Source: Brachionus manjavacas (lineage: Eukaryota; Rotifera; Eurotatoria; Ploima; Brachionidae). Taken from it: 64,000 nucleotides of DNA. The notes below the pieces were generated by a model. It saw nothing but the letters and a program-made list of their open reading frames with translations. It did no database searches and was not told the origin of the DNA. Below are positions 21,180 through 33,455 of this stretch, piece after piece (positions within the stretch are counted from its first letter, which is position 1; each line of letters begins with the position of its first letter). The position numbers were made by a program, and so were the translations under genes. The stretch lies in assembly GCA_019054805.1 (NCBI GenBank), contig JAHQIY010000008.1, forward strand, positions 1,411,501 through 1,475,500, written 5' to 3'.

Positions 21180-22560
21180 AAATTACGTATTTAGACATCG
21201 TGCTTTAGTCTTTTGATGCTCAGCTCTCTACTACAGCAAATTTTTTAATGAATTGCAAAGCGCCTAAATCAGTTAACTTGTAAAAAGTTAATTGAAAAAA
21301 AATAATCCCAAAAATAAACCGATTTTTTATTTTTTCTCGTAATTTACTTGAAAAATATACATAAGGTTTCAGAATTTTTTAAAGTTTAATTCAAGTTAAG
21401 TTAATTTTTCCAAATTAGATCAAAATTAAAGCGCTTGATAATTTAATTGTCTATCTAAATGATGCTTTTTTCGTCGCTTAATAAAAACCTTCAAACAATT
21501 TTGAAAAAGTATGAAAAAAATGCACTGTTTCAGATTTTTTTTTTTTTTAAATAAGTAGGAATTACTTTTGCTAATTAGATATTAGATATTACTAATTAGA
21601 TAGACTACATCAAGCATATGAAAATTTAGTTTTTATTGTTCTTAAAAAAACAAAGATTTTTTTTAAACAATAAAAACTAATTATAAAACATCTAAGAATA
21701 TAGTAAATTTGAATTTTTTACTTAAAAAAATTAAATATTCTTTTGATATCAATCTAACATGAGACTCTTATTTTTTAATATTCCAATACTGAAAAATTAA
21801 ATTCATTTTTTAAAAATATTTAATAAATAATGTTTAAATATAATATAAGCTTTATAAATTGCTAGAAACATTTTAATATATCATTTTCTACTGGAAAAGG
21901 TATCCTAAAAAAAATCCATCAGTAAAAACTTCATCAAAAACAAATCTTTGTCTTTAATGATAAATTTGGTACTTCAAACTAATTGTTGTATTTATAATTC
22001 TTTGAAAGGGTTTTTTTTTTTAAAGGAAATCGTTTGAAAATGTTTTATATTTTTAAAATTTTCACCTTTTTTGAAGAAAAGTAATTTCTTACATTTAAAA
22101 TAAAATAAAACATCGAACTTTTTAATTACCGTAAACTCGTGACCATTACTCTTGGAACAATGTCAAAATTTGGGTTTATTCCATACGGAACTAATACCAT
22201 CGAAACCATGTTATAAAATTTTTTTATTTTTTTTTTAGCATAAACCTTGACGTCTGACTTTAAACTAAGAGTAAGCGCAAAAGCTTGATATTATTCTTAG
22301 ATTAATTTCGAATTTATTTTGTAATAAACTTAAAAAATTGTAGAGTTAAATTCGAAATTAAAAAAAAAAATTAAAAATTAACACATAAATTATTTAGTAA
22401 AATACAGGATCAGATTAAAAATTGACGAACTTGTGAGTAAATTTAGAAATTTACTTTGTTATTTTTGAGAATCCATTATCTATATTTATTGTTTTTTCAA
22501 TCTAACTAAGTATTAGATTTTTTTCTTTTCATATAAATTTTTAAACATGAAAAATTAGGC
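21180..22560. other. Gene-free AT-rich stretch
   Basis: No supported gene or element. Mostly low-complexity A/T sequence. Confidence 0.4.
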
Positions 22561-22564
22561 ACTT

Positions 22565-22868
22565 AATTTATCTTGGTACTTAAAAAAAGTAACAATTTTA
22601 ATGTCGCAAAAATCCAAGGAAGAGGTCACTGCTTCAAATATCACAAAGAAATTGCGAGGCTCCAACATAGAGATAACTTTTTTTTCAACAGAACCGCTAA
22701 CATATGGAACTCGCTGCCAAATAAATTATTTGAAGCCCCCAATGTTAACAGCTTTAAAGCAGGCATTGATTGCTGAATGAGCAGCAATCAATCACATCAG
22801 CTGTCTTAGTGTGCCTTATCAGTACACTCGCTGACTAGCCAGCTACAGTCAAAACTACTTCTACTAAA
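22565..22868 (+). pseudogene. LINE 3' fragment
   Basis: Translation includes RGHCFKYHKEIARLQHRDNF, FFNRTANIWNSLPN and VNSFKAGIDC, matching the extreme C-terminus of the CR1-like LINE ORF2 at 3748-4132 (FFINRIANVWNGLP, VDSFKIKYY). A GC-richer 3' UTR with CAGCTGTCTTAGTGTGCC and a short TTCTACT-type tail follows. Confidence 0.75.
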
Positions 22869-22869
22869 T

Positions 22870-25800
22870 TTACTTTTATTGGTATCAAATTTTGATATAA
22901 GCTTCTTTTAAAATAAATGAATTAAATATCTAAATTAATTTAAAAAATTTCAAAATTTATTTAGTTAATAATCTGTAAGATTAAACAAAAAAATTCAGAA
23001 TAGACTCAAACATAATAAAAATTTAATAAAAATATAATGGACGAATTTTGCGTTAATAGCAGCTTTGTGTTCTCTAAATAATCCTGGTAATATTTAAAAC
23101 TTTTTACAATATTTTAAAAACTTTTTTGATTTAAATAGTTTATTTCAGTGACAAAGACTTACTTTAAAATTTGGATTATTTAGAAGAACAGCTGAAACTA
23201 AGCATACAAAAGTAAATATAATAATTGTACCAAACCGTTAATATGCTCAAATCTTTGGTTAAAAAACTTTTCTGGCCATAAAACTGAGGATACTTTAAAT
23301 TTAGTCATAGTCAATATATTTTTCCATTAGAGATAGAAAATAGTATTAAAAATTTAGCAAACATGATAACGGGATAATGCTTGAAAATATAAATATGACT
23401 TGAATTTTTTTTTTTAATTTTTCGAATTTTTTTTGACTTAAAAAATTTAGTGTTCACACAAAAAAAATTACAAAATTTATCTATTATCTATTTTATGAAC
23501 ATTATTTTTGTTGAGCAACGTAAAAGATTTAATTCTTAAACAAAGGCATATTTTTCATTCATTGTTTGAATTTTGATGTTGACTGTAAATTAAAATTATA
23601 ATTATACTCACGGTATTAAATAATTCTGTTCTTTTCCGATTAATTTTTTTCTAATATTGCTTTTCATCTATTTATTAAACTTTAATTTTTTGTCCTATTT
23701 ATGAAAAAAAATCGAACTATTAGTGGAACCTGGATTTCTGGGCTTCTAGCTACAATAGGTTTCTTCTATCGTCTTCCTGAGCCTGCTTGCCGTATTTTTA
23801 TTCTGTTTATTGTTATATTTATTTTTATATTTTTTATTTAATAAAAAAGGAATGAATTTTAATTATTTTGTTTTGTTCAATTTTTTTTTAAATTATAAAA
23901 AAATTGCCTGTGTAGAAATAAAAAAAATTAAAAACTGAACTTTTATGGGAAGTAAAATTAAGAGCAATGGAACTGGAGCAAATTTCAGAATAATAATAAA
24001 ATTTATCATGAAATTACTATAGATAAAGTAGGAGTTGCTAAGATTGAAAAAATATTTTTTAAACCCTAACTCTTTGCTTGTTTTTTTTAAACAGGATTTT
24101 GCTTTGTTACTCAAAAATCACTATTTTTAGAATGTAAACTTTAAAAATTTCTAATTGAAAAAAAATCATAATTAAAATTCAAAAATCAGTACAGAACATT
24201 CCAGGCATTTAAAACTTTTTACTCATATATTTAAAGCTAGTTTTTTCTCGAAGCCATAAAATTTAAGATTTACGTCATTCTAAATTCCGACTCAAGGCCA
24301 ATCTTAAAAAAATCTAAAATGATTTAATTTGATGAAAATATATCCTTTTCATCGTTCTTTTCTCTTTTTCTTTAGTTCTTTTCATCATTTGTAGACTATT
24401 CACCTTGCTTTTTCCAAAAATTAAGACTAAAAAATAAATTTTTACAATAAAAACTGTAGCTTATTTTTTACAATTCTTTATTTTTTAATTCCAAACTCCT
24501 ATAATATCAATAAACCTGACTAACTAAAGAAATAAGTTATTTTAAATTGACTGAAACCATTGTAAACGATATGATACACATGATGATAGATTCTTTTGTT
24601 CAAAGATGCTAGATAAAGCGAGCAAATAAAAAGGTAAAGGCGCTTAGAAGAGCTCAGTTTTTTGTAAGGAAAATTAAATAAGTTTTCAGCAAATTAAATA
24701 ATAAAAATCGTTTCAGAAAAAAATTAGTGTTGATACAAATTACTCTAAAACAAATAAATCCTAATGAATAGAAGCACCTTTTAAATAGCTACAATTTAGA
24801 ACTACAACAAACTTGAGTTTTAATAGATTGTTTAATCCATGGCTCTTTCTTTCTTTATTACATAAACACAAATTTATCCATTAGGAAAAAAAAATAAATC
24901 CAACATTTTATTTTAAATCTAAAAAAGCGTTAATTTAATAAAGAATGCAGAATTGATGGCAAACAAAGTTAGAAATGTGCCTTTTTCCTTTCTTGTTTGT
25001 CAAACTCTCAAGAGGAAATATGGATTTAGTGAATTTGAATTACGTAATAAAGAAAACTAATTTTTTATAGCACTTAAAATTTCGAGCCTTTAATTAAGTT
25101 TAATTTCTTCAAGGAGAATGGGCCTGAAAAATGATTACTTTTTTTAGACATTTCTATGCACAACAATACATTAATTGTTATGTAATAAGCGTAAGCATAA
25201 TGTTTGATTTAAGAGTGGGATTAGGATCTTATGCAAAGGCAGCCTGAAGCGAAAAAAAATCCTAAAATTTAATTTACTGCTTGACAGACAATAAAAAGTA
25301 ATCGAATGTCGAGGCATCAAGTCCGAAATTGGTAACCAAGCCAAATAACTGGAAAAAAGTTTATTTAAATTTTGTTCTTAAATCAAAACTTTTGCTTGGA
25401 AAATTATTTTGGGTTCTAATGACGCTGCAAGTAAAAATCAATGAAAATAGCTTGTTTAATTTTTGATATTATTTTAGACTTTTGCCCGCAGATGTTTATA
25501 GATTAAGAAGTAATATTGAAATTTAAAAAAAATAGAAAATATGGTCAATCAAGTCAAGTCTTGGTTAAATTTGAATTCTTTATCTAACAAAAAAATTTTA
25601 TTTAAATACTGAAATTGTTTGTAAAAAAAAAGCTTTATCAGAATTTCAATAATATTTCTAAGTATTCAAAAAATTAGAATCAATATTTAAAATTTCATTT
25701 AAAATAAATAAATAATGTTCATGTTAAAGAAAATAGAATAATTGTCTTGAGAGCTGGTACAGTAGAACTTAAGAACAAAAGTCTGTAAATCTAAATTAAA

Positions 25801-26040
25801 AATCAAGCTGTCAAATGAAAAAATAATGAAATCGAATTGGAAAAAAAAATTTTCAAAATAAAAATAAAAATAGAATGATTATTGTTTGGATTCAATCGAG
25901 GGTTTAAAACATGGATAGAAAGTGAAAGCAAAAAAATATTCATTCTTGACTAATTCTCTTAAATGTAATTTATTAAAAAAAATTAAATTTTTCATCTAAA
26001 CTGATAACTAAATAAAAAAATCTAATCATAAAATTAATAA
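22870..26040. other. Gene-free AT-rich stretch, one GC-richer island
   Basis: No supported gene. About 23701-23840 holds a GC-richer patch (ATTTCTGGGCTTCTAGCTAC, then CGTCTTCCTGAGCCTGCTTG) followed by TTATT-rich sequence. It looks like another LINE 3' UTR, although a 46-codon frame with a hydrophobic end also runs through it. The remainder is low-complexity. Confidence 0.4.
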
Positions 26041-26048
26041 TTATTTTT

Positions 26049-26112
26049 TACAGGGCGTCATTCTCGCGAAACATGCCACCCTCTTAGGAAGGGTTTAAGG
26101 CAATGCCAAATA
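26049..26112. other. Isolated GC-rich structured segment
   Basis: About 60 bases beginning CAGGGCGTCATTCTCGCGAA stand out in a 3-kb A/T desert. ACCCT and AGGGT form a hairpin with a 7-base loop (CTTAGGA). An outer stem pairs ATGCC with GGCAA-type sequence. No protein frame is evident. It may be the structured tail of an element or a small RNA; I do not recognise it. Confidence 0.4.
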
Positions 26113-26119
26113 TGAGTGA

Positions 26120-27675
26120 AAATTAATTGAATAAATAATTATTATTTATTATTTACTGTAATTCAATTTATATTATATAATTTAAAATAAATAAGTTTGC
26201 ACTTCTTAAGTATTTTTAAGTTGGAGTAGGTTGCCTGAGAGTGAAGTAATATCCATTCAAACAAAAGCCTCTAGGTGTCTTTGATAAGTTCAACCGAAAT
26301 GACTCCTAAAGAAGCACACTGCAAAAAAAATGATAGCCTCATACTTTCAGCAAGAACTACTAACTAACAACTACATAAAAGGGCAAAATAAAGGTCTGGT
26401 TATTCTAAAAGTGAACAAAAAGAAACTTGTTCAAAATAGATGTAAGTTAAGTAAACTAAAGTATTTTAAAAGGACACTTGTTAAGAAAAAATATATTTTT
26501 TTTAATAAAGTGCAAAAAATTACACAAAATGTTACTTGTTGTAAAATTTAGAACAAAAAATAAACAAGAAAAAAATTATGAAATTGTATGACAATTTTAG
26601 AATTATAAATATAAATTTAAATAAAAATAAAGATATTTTTTTCAATAGCTCATAAGCCAACATTTGATCTATTTATTTGCAAATGTGTATCGAGTGTAAG
26701 CTCGTTCAAAAGAGTAATAGTGAAAAAATCAATAAAAATAAATTAATTTAAAATTTCGTAAATTTTTTGTTTTATCTAAAGATTACCCAAATTTACATAA
26801 TTTTACGCAGAAATTATTTTTTTTTATAAATTTATCAGATTGAGGGTTTTAGTATTAAAAATATAAAATTTAAATTTCTTTTATTAATTCTTAGTCAAGT
26901 GAGTATTCCAATTCAAAATTTTACGTTTTTAGCTTATTCTAGGCTAAAGTTAGGGTCAAAAATGTGAAAATACTTCAATTTTCAGCGAAATAAATTTTAG
27001 TGATCGTTTAGCATTTGTCTTAAATTTATATTTAAAAGAGACATTGTGGTTTTCCTACGATCAATTTTTTTTTATAATTTAAAATTAGAATTATCAGTTA
27101 AAAAAAAAATTAATAATATATTAAAGTATTTGAGATGTTTTTTGGTCTTTCGACAGGTCTTTCCTAAAGGAACGTTAAAATATTGGTCTGGAAAATCGTC
27201 GAACAATTGTTCTCTGTAAACAATACAAACAATTTGCTTTCACAAAATTTCCCCGACACATTGCTTTCTTGAAAAATAAATTTGATGCAAATTGAACTTT
27301 TTAACGTTTTATATAATAAACTGATTTTAATTATAACAAACTGATTAGAAATGAAATTTATTTAATAATTAATTAATTAATTTGTTACAATTGTCACATT
27401 GAATATAGATACAAATTAAAAAATTGCTGTAAACAATTCAAATTTTAGAGAATTATTTCAGAAAAAAATAATTCAAATAAAAATAATGATAAATTAAATG
27501 ATTTTGTGTAACAGAAATTACTTTGCAGTTGGTATTGAATCAGATGAAGATGCCAATTCAAGTAAGAGACAAGTCATTATAGAAAATCAATTTTTACCGT
27601 CCACGACCAGTTTTTTCTATTATCCGAGTGCTTGAAGCAAAACAAAATAGTATTTATCAGTGTTTTTTTTAATTA
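26120..27675. other. Gene-free AT-rich stretch
   Basis: No supported gene. The 73-codon frame at 26330-26551 is lysine-rich low-complexity coding of the kind AT-rich DNA produces by chance. Confidence 0.4.
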
Positions 27676-27679
27676 AATT

Positions 27680-28878
27680 GTTCAATTTCGCATCAACGAC
27701 TCCTTCATAAACTACGTGGTTATGGGTTAGGTGAGAAAATAGTAAGGTGGTTCGAAGACTTTTTGAGTATGAGAACTCAGCGAGTTGTACTTGGTGTTGG
27801 AGTTTCTAGATGGTCAGATGTCTGATTGGAGTTCCGCAAGGATCTGTACTTGGACCCCTGCTATTTGTTCTGTGCATGGATGACCTCCCTGACTGCGTTT
27901 CAAATAGAATGGAATTGTATGCAGATGACTCGAAAATACTCGGCATAGTTAATAATATTTATGAGAGAGCGATGTAACAGAAAGATCTGGATGCAGTATG
28001 TCCATGGATAGAGGTTTGGCGTATGGGACTGTGTGCTGATAAATGTAAAGTAATGCATTTCGGCAGACTAAATGTAAGGCATAAATATACACAAAAAAGC
28101 AACTTAAATGTTATACTAGCGACCACAGAGTGTGAGAGGGACCTTGGAGTGATAGCCTCATCAGATTTAGAGTGGAGCCGCCAGGTTAAAAGTGCTTGTG
28201 AGAAAGCGAGTAGGGTACTTGGAATACTAAAGCGAAAGTTTACAAGTAGAGAGGAAATGTTGTGGGTAAGATTGTATATATCCATGGTGAGACCCTACCT
28301 AGATTATGCAGTGCAGGTTTGGAATCCAAGTATGAAAAGGGATATGAATGCGTTAGAAAAGGTGTAAGAGAGGGCAACAAAAATACCTTTGTCTCTAAGA
28401 ACCATGTCGTATGAAATGAGGTTGACGAAATTAGGACAGACAAAGCTGAGTGAAAGAAGAGTAAGAGGGGACTTGATTGAAATGTACAAATTAGTGAATG
28501 GAATAGAAAAGGTAGGCTTGGTCAAGAATCTAGTGAATAAATCAGAAAACAAGGGACCAGCCGGGGCGTTCAGAGGAAATAGCATCAGAGTCCAGAGAGA
28601 AAGTTTCCCAGCTCAAATTAGAAATGATTTTGCGGTTGCAGTAAGTGCCAGACATGTATTTTTCTCGAACAGAGTAGTTCCGCATTGGAATAAGTTGCCA
28701 TAAAATATGGTGAAATCTAAGTCAACCGCTAATTTTAAAATGGCTTTAGATAAGTTCAATGGAATCGGCTGCTACAGCTCTACACGGCCAATTGGCGGTG
28801 ATGGGCTCAGACAATCTACATGTTGGATGTCCCAGCAAGAACTACTACTACTAATACTATAATAATAATAATAAGCTA
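27680..28878 (+). pseudogene. 5'-truncated CR1-like LINE with a largely readable RT
   Basis: From the palm region to the 3' end of ORF2. Motifs in order: GLGEKIVRWFEDFLSMRTQR, GVPQGSVLGPLLFVLCMDDL, catalytic YADDSKI (about 27918), GLCADKCKVMHF, ERDLGVIASSDLEWSRQVK, VRPYLDYAVQVWNPS, RRVRGDLIEMYKLVNG and HVFFSNRVVPHWNKLP. Only four or so stops or one frame slip interrupt more than 350 codons, so it is younger than the other copies. It ends in ACT/ATA repeats at about 28845-28875. Confidence 0.85.
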
Positions 28879-28879
28879 C

Positions 28880-29480
28880 GGTGGTTTATTCCACCAAACG
28901 AAAACCCATATAGTAAACGCTATAGTAGCTTTCCGATAGTACTTAATACTCCTTTAACTATCGCAACTTATTGGTTTCGTCAACCATTTTTTAAAACAAG
29001 TTCTTTGAACTTGCCTTGAATTTGTAATAAAAAAAATTTTTTTTTATTATATTAGGGATGATTTCATTCTTTTTTTACAATTCTATTAGTTTTGTAATTT
29101 TTTAATTAATAAATTACATTATGTTTAAATTAGATGTTTTTATAAAAACTTGATTATTTTAAATCTGTTTTTTAAAAATATTAATGGTCAATTAATAAAT
29201 AGATAAAATTTAAAGTTTTAAAAACATTCCAATTTATGAAAAGCCGAAAAACAATCGATTATTTAAATTTTTAAAAATACACTTTGAAAGTGTAAAAACT
29301 TAGATTAGCGATTAGAAACATGAATGAAATGAGGCAACCTTTTTCAAATTTACAAAATATTGAACAAGCACGATCAGATTTGTTGATTTTGTTGAAAATT
29401 AAATTTATCTCAAAAAATGGGTTTTTGGAAGCAGGGCAGATTTAAAGTTATTCCATTTCATTATAATTTGTGTAAGTCAT
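28880..29480. other. Gene-free spacer
   Basis: AT-rich sequence between the LINE and the MULE. A short GC-richer piece (28880-28990) may be residual element sequence. Confidence 0.35.
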
Positions 29481-29492
29481 GATAAAAAAATG

Positions 29493-31690
29493 GCATAGTT
29501 TTTCGTTAGTAGATAATTGTTTTTTTCAGAAGATAATTTTATTTTAAAAAAAAGATAATTTAATGAAAAGATAAATGTTTTTGTTAGTAGATTTTCACCT
29601 TTTTCGGTAGATAATTATTTTGTTACGAAGATAATTGTTTTGTTAAGTAGATAATTTTTTTTATGTGTTAGATTAACTAATTATACTTAATTAGCACTTA
29701 ATAAGTGTTTCTTATTAATTAAAAAGTTTCGTTCATTAATAAAAATAAGTTTTCTTAATTAATTGTACTCTAAAACAAGTATAAAAATCGATATCTATAA
29801 ACAAAAAACTTATCATTAATTAACAAATTAAAAATATGGAAATATCTGAATCATCTACTACTTCAATTCTCGCGGTAAATAACTCGCAAGAAAATAATGG
29901 TGACGATACAGATAATGACGTTGAAGAAATTGTTTCAAGTAAACGTGGAAATTCAAAGGTATATGATGACTATGCAACTTATACCAATTACAAAGAATTT
30001 ATAGAAAGTTTGGATAATGGGTTGATAGACAATAATCAATGGATAAAAAAAGATAAAAAGGAATACAAAAAATGGAGAAAAGCAATTTTACAAATGCTCT
30101 TTATGCTCAAAAATGATGTTTTCATTAAAACTCAGTACAAGTTTACAAGTTTCAGTGAATTTACAAGATATAGTGCATGAACACGGTGATCAAATTTCAA
30201 AAGAAGCATGGGAAAAAAGTAAAAAAAAAGCTGTCCAATTGTATCAAAAAGATAAAAAGACTCCAAAAGAAATAGCAAGATGGCTTAGACTCAATTTGGG
30301 AGATGGGTATGTCGAGCTTTCACAAATACAAATAACAAATTTAATCCAAAGAGTAAAAAGACAAGAAGAACCAATAATGACAGTAGAAAAGCTAAAATCC
30401 TGGTGTGAATCTCACAGTGCAATACCCGATAATCCTGATGAAATGTTCGTTGTTTCAGAATTCAAAATTACACCAGAAGAATTATCTTTCAACATTTTCT
30501 TCACAACAATACATTTAATTTCATTTACAAACAATTGTAATCATGTGGCAACAGATGCAACTTATAAACTACTCTGGCTTAATTTTCCTGTATTGTTATG
30601 TGGAACTACTGATAAAAAAAACAGCTTTCATCCATTTGGCATCCTTTTGACGCGATACGAAACAGAATCAGAATTTGCTTTCATGTTTCAAACTGTTAAA
30701 CGGTTATCACAAGATTTGCATAATATAGAATTTAGTCCTACTATATTATTAGCAGACGCTGCTGGTGCAATTACAAATGGGTTTAAATCAGTATTTTCAC
30801 TCGATAAACGTATTGTTTGCTGGGCACATGTCGAAAGAAAAATAGAAGAACATCTCAAAGGAGTTGACAAATTAATCAAAAAAAAAGTCAAAGCAGATTT
30901 CTGTTCAATTCAAGTTGGAGTTCAACACAGACATTTTAAAACAGCTATTCAACTCTTGGCATCTCAAATGTAAACATGTTATAGGCATATCATTTATTCT
31001 GAAATTGAATGAATTTCCAGGGTTAGATTTGGCAATTGAAGGTAATGCTAAACGTGGACGTAAAAAGAAAGCTAATCCATCTCTAGAAAGAAATTCAATA
31101 GCTCCAATTAACAATCAATTTATTAATCAAAGTTCGGCTACAAATTTGATTGATAACGAAAATCTACAAAGACCGGTTCTTAGTTCAATATCAATCCAAA
31201 ACGAACAAATAAATGAAAATCATTCTATATTTGTTTCAAATGGTATAGCATCATCAAATAACGATCAAGTTATAGTTACACAAGCTCCTGTTGAATCCAC
31301 TTCAAATAATTTTAGAGCCCCTGAAAAACGTGGACGTGGAAGACCTAAAAAAAACAAGGAAAATGATGCCAATTTAATTACAGAAAATCAAACAAATGAT
31401 GAAAATTCAAATCAAAGTGCTAGATTATCAAAGAGAAGAAAACCGTAATAAACGGAATTAATTTTTTTTATTTTTTTCTTAATTAATTTTTTTTTCTTAA
31501 TCAATTTTTTTTTTTTATCTATTATAAAAAATTAATTTTTTTTCTTAATCAATTTTTTTTTTATCTATTATAAAAAAATTATTATATATGATAAAAAACA
31601 TTTATCTTTTTCTTTGTATTTTTTTATCTTTTAAAAAAAAATAAAATATCTTCTGGAAAAAATAAATATCTACTGGCTAAAAATAGTCTC
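29493..31690 (+). mobile_element. Mutator-like element (MULE), 2.2 kb, with 11-base target duplication
   Basis: Bounded by the exact 11-mer ATAAAAAAATG (29482-29492 and 31691-31701). Imperfect TIRs share TTTTT.G..AGTAGATA. The left subterminal region repeats GTAGATAATT-like units at least five times (29511-29670), and the right end carries inverted AATATCTAC units. The internal transposase gene is damaged. The right TSD lies 26 bases past the stop codon of the convergent methyltransferase gene. Confidence 0.87.
29836..31448 (+). pseudogene. MULE transposase with frameshift and internal deletion
   Basis: The N-terminal acidic region starts at 29836 (MEISESSTTSILAVNNSQEN). The frame changes between about 30113 and 30175. 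The middle frame has an ARWLRLNLGDGYVE HTH-like stretch and the MULE core: NHVATDATYKLLWLNFPV (first Asp) and ILLADAAGAITNGF followed by CWAHVERKIEE (second Asp). Reading then breaks near 30960. The last frame resumes inside a SWIM finger (HLKCKHVIGISFILKLNEFP) that lacks its first two Cys. The third catalytic acid and part of the finger are therefore deleted. Two AT-hooks (KRGRKKK and RGRGRPKK) end the protein. The deletion, not the frameshift, makes it inactive. Confidence 0.85.
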
Positions 31691-31707
31691 ATAAAAAAAT
31701 GAGAAAA

Positions 31708-31713
31708 TTTATT
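31708..31713 (-). terminator. Polyadenylation signal of the methyltransferase
   Basis: AATAAA on the minus strand, 14 bases past the stop codon and 7 bases before the MULE target duplication, so cleavage probably occurs within the inserted element. Confidence 0.55.
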
Positions 31714-31726
31714 AAAAAAATAAATA

Positions 31727-32554
31727 TTAATTTTGTTTTTTAATAAACGCACAGGAATGTCTGAAGCAATTGATGGATAATAAATTTTTGGATAAATATC
31801 TTAATCCTTCTTGAAGATCTTCACCATATTCTTCAAACGGTGTTTTATTTTCTTTTATCATTATTTTCATTGTACTAGCATCTAATAACAATAGATAATT
31901 AGTCAAATCACTAACTAAGTCTATCATGGATTTATGGAAATCGTTATATTGTTTCAATTCAGATTTGGCAAAATATACATCTTCAACAACATAGACACCT
32001 CCACTTTTCAAATTCGCAAAAAGAGCAACCAAGCTATAAATCATTTGTCTGCGAGAATGTCCTCCATCATCTACGATTAAATCATATGGACCATTTTCTT
32101 CTACTTTTTTCAAATCTTTAAAATTACTCTGATCTCCAATGTACAAATTATCTATTCGATCTTTAAATTTTTCTGCACAGTTTTGATCATATTCAAAAAT
32201 TGAGATTTTCGAACTTTTGAAAAACTCTTTCCAAGAGAGCAATGATTTTCCAACACCAAATGACATTCCACATCCTATTCCAATTTCCAATATGCTCAAT
32301 TCTTCATTCTTCATTTGACCGAAATAAAAACCATACAAATTATGATACAAATGACCATATTTACTTGTTCCGTATTTTTTAAACATCTGTCCAAGTTCAT
32401 AAATATCTGACCAAGAAGATCGCTTTGAATTTTTCATTTTAAAACCGAAGTCATTTTGAGAATTTTCACATGAGCAATTACTTTTAAAAATAACAACCAG
32501 AATTACTTGAAAAATGAAAAAAATAATTATTAACTTTTTGTCAATATAAACCAT
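31727..32554 (-). CDS. Membrane-anchored class I SAM-dependent methyltransferase
   Basis: 275 residues, intronless, starting at the ATG at 32554 (a TTG two codons upstream is less likely). Residues 1-28 are a hydrophobic signal or anchor (KKLIIIFFIFQVILVVIF), so the enzyme probably faces the secretory lumen. The catalytic domain starts with a YGTSKYGHLYHNLYGFYFGQ segment, then SAM motif I ILEIGIGCGMSFG, an acidic post-I residue (FEYDQ), YDLIVDDGGHSRRQM and GGVYVVEDVY. The GT-K-H-Y opening plus DDGGH resembles the MycE/TylF-like sugar O-methyltransferases of bacteria and their fungal or algal relatives. The acceptor is unknown. Few animal relatives come to mind, so horizontal origin is possible. 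A MULE sits just downstream. Confidence 0.83.
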   Translation of the reverse strand: MVYIDKKLIIIFFIFQVILVVIFKSNCSCENSQNDFGFKMKNSKRSSWSDIYELGQMFKKYGTSKYGHLYHNLYGFYFGQMKNEELSILEIGIGCGMSFGVGKSLLSWKEFFKSSKISIFEYDQNCAEKFKDRIDNLYIGDQSNFKDLKKVEENGPYDLIVDDGGHSRRQMIYSLVALFANLKSGGVYVVEDVYFAKSELKQYNDFHKSMIDLVSDLTNYLLLLDASTMKIMIKENKTPFEEYGEDLQEGLRYLSKNLLSINCFRHSCAFIKKQN

Positions 32555-32599
32555 TTTCAATCCTTATTGAATGCTCTAAAAAAAATTCTAATAATTGAA

Positions 32600-33450
32600 A
32601 TATTTTGTTAATTGAAAATTTTGGTGAAATTTTGGAACAGTTCAAAGAGATAAAAATTTTAGAAAACTGCAGTTATAATATAATGTGTAAAAAAGTTAAA
32701 ATTCTTTGTTTTAAAAAAATTAATAAATTTTTTCACCAAGTCATGGATTTGGAATTTTTTTTTGATTTTATCGGAAATATTTTTAATTAGATGGCAAAAA
32801 AAAAGACTATTAAATTTTTAAAAATAATAACGAAAATAAAAATTAATAGAATGATTTAAAAAATCTTATTTTCTAGATTAAAGTTTAAAATATTTAAATA
32901 TATATGATCTATAAATATGTTTAAATTTTTTGTGTTTGAATTACAAAATATATCTCCTGTTTAAACAACATTGAAAAAGTATCAAGTTCCAAATATTTTT
33001 TTCATTTACAATAAAAAAAATTTAAGTTAAGTATTGCAAACATAATGATTTTATTGATTTTATTACAAAATCCTTATAAATTCTTTGATAAAAAAATGTA
33101 TTTATTTTTAGGCTTTTTTTGAATAACTCGAAATATCAACTCGTTTGGAGGAAAGCTAATTTTTCTAAATAATTATTCTTCTTAAGATAACTAGAATCAA
33201 AAATATTCCCTTTTTAGTACAAGTTCTGTTTATTCAAAGTAATCATTGAATGTAAAAAAATTTAATTGAAAAATAAAATAATTGAATAGTAGAAGTAAGT
33301 CTTAAATGAAAGTTTTTGATATTTATGAAAATTTTAACTATTGAATTAAAATTAAATCAAAATTATTATTTAAAAAAGAATTTCAAATTTTTTTAAAAAT
33401 TTTTTAAATAAAAATTTAACTCGTTCTAATTCACTAAAAAGCTTAATTTC
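32600..33450. other. Upstream flank with an inverted copy of a dispersed repeat
   Basis: No gene supported. About 32925-33010 is the reverse complement of a repeat also found at 33935-34010 and 54255-54335 (core TACATTTTGTAATTCAAACA in the 54-kb copy). Confidence 0.45.
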
Positions 33451-33455
33451 AAATA

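Noticed and set aside
26049..26112. Hammerhead ribozyme or tRNA
   Set aside because: It has GCGAAAC but no CTGATGA core, and it cannot form a cloverleaf.
26330..26551. 73-codon lysine-rich frame
   Set aside because: Composition expected from AT-rich DNA, no domain, no splice context.
28023..28703. Several minus-strand frames of 67-108 codons
   Set aside because: Shadows of the plus-strand LINE ORF2.
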